Shown: positions 23,501-32,172 of the stretch, piece after piece | How positions within the stretch are numbered: the stretch's first letter is position 1 | How the letters are laid out: every line of letters starts with the position of its first letter | Assembly (NCBI GenBank): GCA_942159475.1 | Contig: OW804097.1 | Coordinates: 54,890,986-54,954,985, forward strand | DNA length: 64,000 nucleotides | Direction: 5' to 3' | DNA from: Sthenelais limicola | Taxonomy: Eukaryota > Annelida > Polychaeta > Phyllodocida > Sigalionidae | Notes under the pieces: model-generated | What the model was told of the DNA's origin: nothing | Seen by the model: the letters and a program-made list of their open reading frames with translations, nothing else | Databases searched by the model: none | Position numbers and translations under genes: made by a program

Positions 23501-26500
23501 TGTCAACCTACAAAAACATTCCATATTTATGAAAGTAAATAGCCTAAGACTTCCCTTCATTCCCATCAATTAAAAGTTCTTTGTTGTATTTGTATTTAAA
23601 GATTTTTATTCAGCAAAATAAACATTATGTAACATTTACACTGTTCTCAGAGTCTGCTGGTGGATTACAAAATGATAGAAAAATTAGAATAATGGACAAT
23701 GTATATTTGAGTTTACATGTATCTATATCTATAACAATTTCTGAAATATCTATAACAATTCTTGAATAAGAACATTATTAAGAGCCTAGCACAATAGGTC
23801 GTTACCAGTTTTAGGATTAAACTATTGAGAATAAAAAGAACTAAAAACCAAAATCTCATTGCGTTGTCTTATACAATATTCCTAAGGGTGACGATAGTCT
23901 ATCCTGGTGCCACTCACCATCTGGACGATCTCTTCAGCATCTTACATTAACCCATTCGCGGCGGGAACCGCGCGGCGGGTAACTAGCGTCATATCCGGGT
24001 CTCGCCCAGACGTTATCTCGCGTGGTGGACGGGAGCGAACCAGATTGAACCGAACTGGCGGCAAAACCGGTCTTTTCGAGTCAGGCGCATGGAAGATTAT
24101 TCGCCATTTTCGATATATTACGGAAGATTTCCAAGAAAAGGAACCTTGCTGGAGTTAAATCAGTCCATAGACTATTCTTCGTGGCCATTTTGGAAGCTGA
24201 CATGGTTTATTTGAGTGATTATTTCGATATTTGCCGTCTTCCTGCTCAAGCGTCACCTTTCAAGATTTTCCAAGATGGCGGTGCCGGCACCTTCATCTCC
24301 GCAGTTGGATATTTATTCACCGAGATCCCCCTTGAAGTATTCATCAGGAAACATTGACAAAGCGGCAAAACAACTGGAAACAAGATATAGAATGGCCTCA
24401 CACATCTGGTTTTAGCAGTTTCATTGGATATTATGGAAATATCCACCGAAAAACATTGCCAAACATTGCCAAACCGAATGTAGGTCACGAAGAACAAAGG
24501 AAGCCATTCCCTCGATCAGCTGATCGGCCACTCGCTATATGCATGGAACATTATTCATCATTATCGATATATTTCTTGGAATTGATATGAAAAGGAACCT
24601 CACTGGACTTAAACCATGTCATGAACTATTGTTTGTGATAGTCTTAGAAGTCGACATGGTTCATTATTCTGAACTAGATCGATCTAGTTGGATGTTACTG
24701 TGGCTGCGCCCAAATCTCAGTGCACGAGATTCCATCATGGCCAACTGCGCAGTTGTTGTCGGAGATTTGATATTTTATTCACCGACATCCCCATTGAAGT
24801 ATTCATCAGGAAACGGTGACAAAGCGGCAAAACAACTGGAAATAAGACCTAGAATGGCCTCACACATCTGTTTTTAGCAGTTTCATTGGATATTATGGAA
24901 ATATCCACCGACAACTATACATAGGTCATCACAGCTTTAGGCCTTCGAGAGACCTAGATCTGTCCTAGATCTGTCCTAGATCGATCAGCTGTTCTCCTGA
25001 TCGGGTCACTCGGTGAATGGGAAAGTTTTCTACATCGTCGCAGATTGGAATATTTCTTATTTCTTTATTTCTTTATATTAATACAAAAAGGATCTTCACT
25101 GGAATTTAATCTCTTATGATATGTTTCATATTGAGATATGGGCAGTGTTGAGTCGTTGAACTCAGCTCATAGTGTGTGTTTCTACATCGTCGCAGATTGG
25201 ATTTTATTCAAGCAGTGCCATTGGATTTTTATTCATGGAATTTACCATTGGATTATTATATTGCGTTGGATATTATCATCGCAGATTGGATTATATTGAA
25301 GCACTGGATCTTGGACACATTGGAATATTTATTCTTATTTATTTGTTCCCCCCATCCACCCTTCCCCTCCCCATCCACCCTTCCCCTCCCCATCTTCCCA
25401 TCGCATAGTTGGCATCATGGGCATAGTTGGCATCATGGGCGGGTGATGCCTCAAGGCATCACCCGCCCATGACGCCATTATGTCAGTAATCAATTTTTAC
25501 CCCGCCTTGCCCTCTACCCATCCTTCCCCTCCTCATCCACCCTTCCTCTCCCCATCCACCCTTCCCCTCCCCATCCATCCTTCTCCTCCCCATCCATCCT
25601 TCCCATCCACCCTTCCCCTCCTCATCCACCCTTCCCCTCCCCATCCACCCTTCCCCTCTTCCACCCTTCCCCTCTTCCACCCTTCCTTCTACCCACCCTT
25701 CCGCTCTACCCACCCTTCCCCTCTACCCACCCTTCCCCTCTACCCACCCTTCCCCTCTACCCACCCTTCCCCTCGTCCACCCTTCCCCTCTACCCACCCT
25801 TCCCCTCTACCCACCCTTCCCCTCTACCCACCCTTCCCCTCTACCCACCCTTCCCCTCTACCCACCCTTCCCCTCTTCCACCCTTCCCCTCTTCCACCCT
25901 TCCCCTCTTCCACCCTTCCCCTCGTCCACCCTTCCCCTCTACCCACCCTTCCCCTCGTCCACCCTTCCCCTCTACCCACCCTTCCCCTCTACCCACCCTT
26001 CCACCCTTCCCCTCTTCCACCCTTCCCCTCTTCCACCCTTCCCCTCGTCCACCCTTCCCCTCTACCCACCCTTCCCCTCTTCCACCCTTCCCCTCTTCCA
26101 CCCTTCCCCTCTTCCACCCTTCCCCTCTTCCACCCTTCCCCTCTTCCACCCTTCCCCTCTTCCACCCTTCCCCTCTTCCACCCTTCCCCTCTTCCACCCT
26201 TCCCCTCTTCCACCCTTCCACTCTTCCACCCTTCCCCTCTACCCACCCTTCCCCTCTTCCACCCTTCCCCTCTTCCACCCTTCCCCTCTTCCACCCTTCC
26301 CCTCGTCCACCCTTCCCCTCGTCCACCCTTCCCCTCTACCCACCCTTCCCCTCTTCCCCTCTTCCACCCTTCCCCTCTTCCACCCTTCCCCTCTTCCACC
26401 CTTCCCCTCTTCCACCCTTCCCCTCTTCCACCCTTCCCCTCTTCCACCCTTCCCCTCTACCCACCCTTCCCCTCTACCCACCCTTCCCCTCGTCCACCCT

Positions 26501-29500
26501 TCCCCTCTTCCACCCTTCCCCTCGTCCACCCTTCCCCTCTACCCACCCTTCCCCTCGTCCACCCTTCCGCTCTACCCACCCTTCCCCTCTACCCACCCTT
26601 CCACCCTTCCCCTCTTCCACCCTTCCCCTCTACCCTCCCTTCCCCTCTACCCACCCTTCCCCTCTTCCACCCTTCCCCTCTTCCACCCTTCCCCTCTACC
26701 CACCCTTCCCCTCGTCCACCCTTCCCCTCCATTACCCTCCCGATTACCCTTCCCCTCCATTACCCTTATTAATTCTTATACAAAAGGAGCCTCACTGGAA
26801 TTTAATCTCTTATATGTTTCATATTGAGGTATGGGCAGTGGTGAGTCGTCGTACTCAGCTCATAGTGTGTGTTTCTACATCGTCGCAGATTGGATTTTAT
26901 TCAAGCAGTGCCATTGGATTTTTATTCATGGAATTTACTATTGGATTATTCATCAGGAAACAGTGAAAAGACTACGAGACAACAGGGAATAACTTTTAGA
27001 ACTTCAAGGAACATATTTATTTCTGATCCAACAGCTGATTGGAGGATCGACGGAATATGCAATATGTACAACAAGTAAGTGGTGAAAATGAACGTTATTA
27101 TAATTATTCCTCTACAGGTTTACGCTTAGAATGAAACTTAGTGAAACAGTCAGGCAAACATAAATGTATTTTACACTTTGTACAGCCATATGTAGTCTGG
27201 GACTTGGTTATACTTCTATCCTTTTGATGTTTCTTTAGACATAGGCGACAGTAAGCTTTCTTTCCAGGCATTTTGATTGGCATACATTTTCTATTTAGTC
27301 GCTCAGGTGTTGTTGGACAGGGTGGAATCGAATTATGAAGTGTCATCTCATTACATAGGCTCTCTGCTAGATTAATGGAAAACTGATACAATGTGATTTT
27401 CTTTTGATTAACTGAATTATAAATGATATAACTATTAATCTTCATCAACTCAACAACATACCAAAATACTTTCATCGTCCATTTAATGCTCTTGCGTTCA
27501 AAACTATAATACTTAATGAGTTGATCACAAAGATCGACCCCCCCCCATGAACTTATTATAATCTAAAACGGTGGCAGGACAATCAATCTCTAGTCTTTCA
27601 AATCCATTTCGTCCTTTCGTTCTCCTGCTTGCTCGTCCCATCTCTGTACCATGGAGGGTGCTTAACACGTGTACCAGCTTGTTATCCTTCCAGACAGAAA
27701 GGAGAAGATCTCCCGATCGTGAAAATATTGTGTCCCCTTTCTGCTTTAGTCCAGTGTGCTTTTTCACCATGAGCGATTTAGGCAAGTCCTTGCGATTCTT
27801 TCTCACCGTACCACAACAATAAGTTAGAAATTTTGAACAAAGGTCTTGAAACATAAAAACAGTTGTATAATAATTATCGAAAAAAACTCTAAATCCTTTT
27901 CTCAAAATATGTCCAGCTTCAAGTAATTTAAAAACAATGTCCTTGTATATATTCTGTGGTCCTGTTCCGGTGAAGTGGGGTGCGATTTGAAGAGCATAGC
28001 CTAAAAAAGAATTATGGAATATTTAATTGAAAAATCTTTTATTTGTTATTAATATAAAAGCATTTACGTACACATAGGGAAACGTAATCTGTCAGTATGA
28101 CTGTACAGTTTGCTGTGATAATCAAGAAATAATACAGTACGTTTATTTGTCAGTAATATTCTTATATCAGTGATAATAATAATAATAATAAATGTAATAT
28201 GTCCTTACCTGTTGCACTCTCAGCCAACATCCAAATTTTTAAGCCCCATTTGGTGGGTTTGGCTGGCATGTACTGGCGATGCCTACATCTGCCTTTGTGC
28301 TGGAAATAAATAAATATTATTAGAACAGAATGAACGATGAAAAGTTGCTAAAATACAATATATACCTGTATTCTCTCCTAGATAGTTCTCAGATACTTTC
28401 TCGGTAGTCAAAAGGCCTTTCAATATGTTATATGGTGCTATGGAAGAGGGGAAGGGTGGACGAGGGGAAGGGTGGACGAGGGGAAGGGTGGAAGAGGGGA
28501 AGGGTGGAAGAGGGGAAGGGTAATGGAGGGGAAGGGTGGAAGAGGGGAAGGGTAATGGAGGGGAAGGGTGGAAGAGGGGAAGGGTGGAAGAGGGGAAGGG
28601 TGGACGAGGGGAAGGGTGGAAGAGGGGAAGGGTAATGGAGGGGGGAAGGGGGGGGAGGGGAAGGGTGGATGGGGAGGGGAAGGGTGGATGAGGAGGGGAA
28701 GGGGTCAGGTAGTCAGCAAACCTGCCTCTGCCGATCCTCGAGACTGCAGAGAGTGATTCGCTGACTAGGGTTAGGCTACTGTGTCAGTTTGTGAGTTTTA
28801 GCGATCGATTTTTTTAAATAAATAAGGAGATGTGAAAGAACAGATCATTACGAAAGATATGAATACCTTTTTATTTATTCATTTATTTATTTATTTAGTA
28901 TTTACCTTTATCATTGACTCGTCGATCGAGACCTCTCTCGCTGGTTTGTAGAGGCGGGTCGCGGCGGCGTTGAACACCGACAACAGCCAGCCTACACGTT
29001 CCTCCGTCGGGGGTCGATTGTCGTCTGCTGCGTCCTCGGCTGTGCCTTCACCAAAGCTTAGAAACCTAAATAAAAGATAAATAAATGTCAATATTTGATA
29101 TTTTATTTAATTCTACATTTGATATTCACTCGAGTTTGATTTTCTAATAGTTTCTATAAACTTAAAATTGTGTTTGCTCCTATGCACGGAGATTAGCGAT
29201 CAGGCCATGATCGATTCTGCAATGATCATGTAATAAAAGCATCTCAAAGTAAAATAATATGATTTATTTCATATATTTACCTCAGAATATGATGGAAGTG
29301 GTCCCTCGACATCATGTTGGATATATAATCTGTCCTGATCGATGACTTACTTGACCAGTACAGCTTCAATGTTGGTTTCCGCAGAATTCCCATTAGAAAA
29401 GTCATCCCGAGGAATCCACGGAGGGTCGGGAGGTCGAGTGGGGTCCATTTCTTTGCCTTTTTTGTCTCCTTTGGGGTGTTGTTGGCGTAAGTGTTCGTAT

Positions 29501-31602
29501 TTTCAGCAATCGTGGTTAACATATTTACAGTCATGAACAAATTAAATATCCCCATAATCGAATTCTCACGTGTTTGGGGCCCTGTCTCTTCTTCAAAGTT
29601 GTGAAGTGGGGAAGGCCGAGGGAAATTCCTCCTTACTCTTTCCCAGAGTCGGTTGTCCGATTTTTCTTTTTGTTGATTTGCCAGAGGTTCATCATCACTT
29701 GAGCTAGATGACGAGCTAGATGACGAGCTAGACGAGCTAGACGATGTTGAGTCTTGTCTTTTTCTCTTTGTTCTCCTTGGTACAATTGGCAAATCGTCCT
29801 CCCAATCCGAGGCAAGGTCCGACCAATCTGACCAGTCTTCACTGGCTGCCGCCATGGTCCTCAGATTAGTGTGCGCGACAATTTCCAGCGTTTCATGACG
29901 TATATTATGACGAAATAATTGTACCTACCATGGAAACATGTCAACTAATTTTTATTTCATATATTTTACTTCATATATACCAAATCTCATTCGAATCTTT
30001 TAATTTTTAGCTGAGTTATAACACCTTTTGTGATTACCGACCCAATACTGCCTGGAGGCAGCCTCCCGGCCATGACGCCAATTACGACAACTGCCCCCAG
30101 GCAGTCTCCCGTCGCCAATGGGTTAATTAGTGCTATTATGATGAGAGATGAATTACATGAGAGTACAGGCACCTGGCTTATGAATGGGGCCTGGCTTATA
30201 TTAATGTTAGGACGATCGACCAAAGGTAACTAACTTTATTTCTGGTTTCAACATACCTGTCAGGTGTGCACCTCATTTGCATAACCAGCCATGCCTGGCT
30301 GTTCCGCCTATTGTCCCATGGGGAGGCCCAGGCGTTACATAACCTTACGTAACACCTGGCTTATAAACGGGGTGGGCTAATAAATGGGGTCCAGCTTATA
30401 CACAGGATATATACGGTAAATATAATATATCTTGTAGTTATGTGGGTACAATACTAAAGGACTGATTGGTTTATGTCCTCACAATTTCGAGTTTTTCAAT
30501 TTTTGCATTCACCAATTTCCATTGATTTCCACATGATACTGTTCCCTCCACTAAACTAGGAACAATATATGATGGGAAATTTATCAATTATCAATTAGGC
30601 TTACCTTTCCAGAAAATTGCAAGCATTGCAAACTAAGATTTCAAAATCATTGTCAGTTGAATACATGAATACAGGCCTTAAACAGGTACCCTTGTGTATT
30701 ATCAAAACTATTTCCACAATCTTAAAAGCATTTATTCTTCAGTAGGTCAAAACAAATCTGCAAATTAGGATAAGGAACTTATGATCAAATTATCTGAGGA
30801 TGAACTTTTAAGCCCGGAGACTCATGAACTCTCAACAATTATATTCTCAATTAATCATTGACATATTTTTCCCAGGTTTATGGTGATGTAAAGAAATATT
30901 ATGGTACAGAGACACCTGATGATCTGAAAACAATGCATTTCCCAGGCTTTGGAGGAGAGACTGCAGCATGGCTGATCAAGGAACGCAAGATCAGGGTGAG
31001 TTTATTCACTGCATTATAAACCATGCATCACATTATTACACCAGCAAGTACTATTAATTAATCATTTATTCAAAAATAAACAAATAAAATACATATTATC
31101 ATTCAATCATCATTTTAGACTTTTTAAAGTCTCTCTTGATCTATTTCAGCATTATCATTAGATAGCCATTAGTATTGTTTTAGGACAACTCTGTGATGCC
31201 ATCTCTCTGATGTAAGCAATGACTTGTCATTGTGCCGCACCACAACAATGACTTTATAACTCACGATTCATCTCTTACATACAGGGTATAGGCACAGACC
31301 GAATGTCATTTGATGTTGGTAAATCTTTGACATACCCTGTTCACTACCAAACCTCAACCAAAAACATCTGGGGGCTTGAGAATGTCAACAGGATTGGAGA
31401 CATCCCTGCAAGGGGAGCCACTGTCTTCATAATGCCTGTCCCTATTGAGTATGGCACAGGGGGCCCAGTAAGAATCGTAGCATTCACTGGCTATAAGGAT
31501 TTGCCTTTCACATTCCCAGTATCTTCAGCTGGAATTGCCTCAAACTCATATTTCTTTGTATCTATGAGTCTCATGTGGTTATTGGGCACTATGTTTATGT
31601 AA
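20548..31602 (+). CDS. Secreted cyclase-family (kynurenine formamidase-like) protein, copy B, complete
   Basis: Exons 20548-20723, 21708-21901, 22306-22373, 30876-30995 and 31285-31602 join in frame to 291 codons; every border is GT/AG. Residues 1-22 form a signal peptide (MADLHFLLVTLVVMATTFGA, Ala-rich end). The metal motif HTGTHIDAP spans residues 70-78 (His70, His74, Asp76); HFPGF is in exon 4; His206 and Glu218 (VHYQ...WGLENV) complete the usual active site. Residues ~272-291 are hydrophobic after SSAGIASNS, which fits a GPI-anchor signal or a tail anchor. The length is normal for the family. Copy A is the tandem paralogue, with exon 2 about 90% identical in protein. Intron 3 is 8.5 kb because of nested transposons. 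The enzyme would act outside the cell or at its surface; the substrate is unknown. Confidence 0.9.
23304..23370. promoter_or_regulatory. Two perfect CRE palindromes
   Basis: TGACGTCA occurs at 23304-23311 and 23363-23370, each in a TAATGACGTCATAG context, 59 bp apart. This is the consensus for CREB/ATF proteins. They lie in the interior of the TA-flanked element, so they may be part of a small tandem duplication and not a host control site. Confidence 0.35.
23583..23800 (-). mobile_element. 3'-end fragment of the Jockey/CR1-like LINE
   Basis: Begins TTGTATTTGTATTTAAAG then ATTTTTATTCAGC, nearly the same as 38,977-39,007, the 3' end of the LINE at 38,977-42,230, and continues with loosely similar sequence (AACATTATGTA...). 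No coding part. The right limit is uncertain. Confidence 0.55.
24308..24911. repeat. Direct repeat pair inside piggyBac
   Basis: 24308-24449 and 24768-24911 are ~90% identical (GATATTTATTCACCGAGATC... to ...GGAAATATCCACCGA). A weaker similarity precedes each copy (around 24,140 and 24,592: GGAACCT.[G/A]CTGGA.TTAAA), so the duplicated unit is longer, about 460 bp. A third partial trace appears near 26,945-26,985 (ATTCATCAGGAAACAGTGA). Confidence 0.8.
25348..26765. repeat. C-rich minisatellite array
   Basis: About 1.4 kb of 16-17-bp units, TTCCCCTCTTCCACCC and TTCCCCTCTACCCACCC, arranged in alternating runs. The minus strand is G-rich (GGGTGGAAGAGGGGAAGGGT). Long reading frames in all phases on both strands are an artefact of the repeat. 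Confidence 0.95.
25434..25471. repeat. Perfect 17-bp hairpin
   Basis: CATGGGCGGGTGATGCC, a TCAA loop, then the exact inverse GGCATCACCCGCCCATG. It interrupts the minisatellite near its start and may be the scar or remnant of another element. The GCGGGTGATG..GCCTC content is like the piggyBac termini region but not identical. Confidence 0.75.
27104..29855 (-). CDS. piggyBac transposase, four exons, one homopolymer frameshift
   Basis: Minus-strand exons 29855-29281, 29065-28906, 28299-28209 and 28000-27104, all with GT/AG borders and joining phases; ~573 residues. The start is in a good context (ACCATGGCGG). The acidic N-terminus holds a run of ~16 serines. DDE_Tnp_1_7 motifs follow: RGFLGM, SIDESMI (end of exon 2), KWGLKIWMLAES (exon 3), FFDNYYTT (second Asp, exon 4), MGG/VDLCDQL (third Asp). 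The C-terminus carries a CRLC...YGCTKC...LC..CF Cys-rich finger as in other piggyBacs. A run of nine G (C-run 27538-27546 on the plus strand) splits the frame between MGG and VDL; eight G would keep it. The first catalytic Asp (usual ADS or CDS) is Glu here. Exon borders are inferred. Confidence 0.82.
28435..28710. repeat. G-rich minisatellite, inverse of the 25.3-26.8 kb array
   Basis: Units GGGGAAGGGTGGAAGA / GGGGAAGGGTGGACGA / GGGGAAGGGTAATGGA lie in intron 2 of the transposase gene. They are the reverse complement of the larger array, so the two can pair; the G-rich strand also has many GGG/GGGG runs. Confidence 0.9.
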
Positions 31603-31975
31603 TTTTTGTGTCAATGTCATGATGTTGTTGCCTGTCCCAACACTTTAGATTGTAAGTTTAAAGATACCTGCTAAAATAACAGACAATATATAAATATATC
31701 ATTATGGTTTCGCCTTTGGTCTAATCGTTGGCCCATGAGCTAGAGGGGATCTTCCCTTTTTAGTTGATCACCCCAGAGTGTATGTTATTATCGTCTGAAT
31801 AAAGGAATTCACTTCTTGTCTTTTTAATGAAGTTGTTTCTTGTGTTTCGTTCTCGTCCGCTGTATCGCCAGATATGTTCAATCATCTACTTGGATCAGCT
31901 TAGTCGACTTCTTGATTCTTAGCCCAAATATTGTCTATCAGGTAGGAAATGCAACAAGTATTGCAGCCAGGTTTA
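31603..31975 (+). other. 3' untranslated region of cyclase copy B and flank
   Basis: Non-coding. AATAAA at 31798-31803, ~196 bp after the stop, is the first polyadenylation signal. The 3' sequence diverges from copy A soon after the stop codon. Confidence 0.5.
31798..31803 (+). terminator. Polyadenylation signal of cyclase copy B
   Basis: AATAAA in CTGAATAAAGG, followed by T/GT-rich sequence (TTGTCTTTTTAATGAAGTTGTTT reads as a downstream element; only its T-rich nature is used here). Confidence 0.5.
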
Positions 31976-32040
31976 TTATGACTCAGTAAAACAAGTTCTC
32001 CTTTTATAGGAATAGCTCAGACCCAAAGCAGGCCAATCAT

Positions 32041-32172
32041 ACAATGACATACAATCATCTTTCGTCATACAATCATCTTTCATCATACAATTGTCTTTCA
32101 TCATACAATCGTCTTTCGTCATACAATCATCTTTCGTCATACAATCGTCTTTTGTCATACAATTGTCTTTCA
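32041..32172. repeat. 18-bp tandem repeat
   Basis: About seven units of CATACAATCATCTTTCGT with C/T changes (ATCATC/ATTGTC/ATCGTC). Because 18 is a multiple of 3, the array is open in several frames; no gene is implied. Confidence 0.9.

Larger units (their letters stand above)
25090..26955. repeat. Direct repeats flanking the C-rich minisatellite
   Basis: 25090-25255 and 26781-26950 match closely (GGATCTTCACTGGAATTTAATC / GGAGCCTCACTGG..., then TTTCTACATCGTCGCAGATT and ATTCAAGCAGTGCCATTGG). The minisatellite array lies between them, suggesting that the array and one repeat were added by an unequal exchange or segmental duplication. Confidence 0.8.
23951..30122. mobile_element. piggyBac DNA transposon
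   Basis: Both ends are flanked by TTAA (23947-23950, 30123-30126). The termini are CCCATTCGCGGCGGGA and, inverted, CCCATTGGCGACGGGA, the CCC start being typical of piggyBac. Subterminal GCGTCAT..CCGGG blocks are also mirrored. The 6.17-kb body carries a minus-strand transposase gene with introns (27104-29855), two minisatellite arrays and internal direct repeats. A TTAA insertion placed it inside the TA-flanked element within intron 3 of cyclase copy B. Confidence 0.88.
22638..30418. mobile_element. TA-flanked inverted-repeat DNA element, split by a piggyBac insertion
   Basis: The left end TACCATATATACCCGTGT and the inverse of the right end TACCGTATATATCCTGTG match over ~24 bp, and both edges sit at a TA dinucleotide, as for Tc1/mariner-type elements. 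Inside both ends are repeated CTGGCTTATA / GGGGTGGGCTTATA phrases. Without the piggyBac insertion (23951-30122 plus one TTAA) the element would be ~1.6 kb with no transposase ORF, so it is non-autonomous. It lies in intron 3 of cyclase copy B. Confidence 0.65.

Noticed and set aside
25480..26772. 430-codon Pro/Ser-rich open frame (and long Gly/Lys/Glu frames on the other strand)
   Set aside because: Entirely the translation of the C-rich minisatellite; open in several phases because the unit has no stop. No start context or flanking exon signals.
32041..32172. CRISPR-like array
   Set aside because: Contiguous 18-bp tandem units without spacers in a eukaryotic context.
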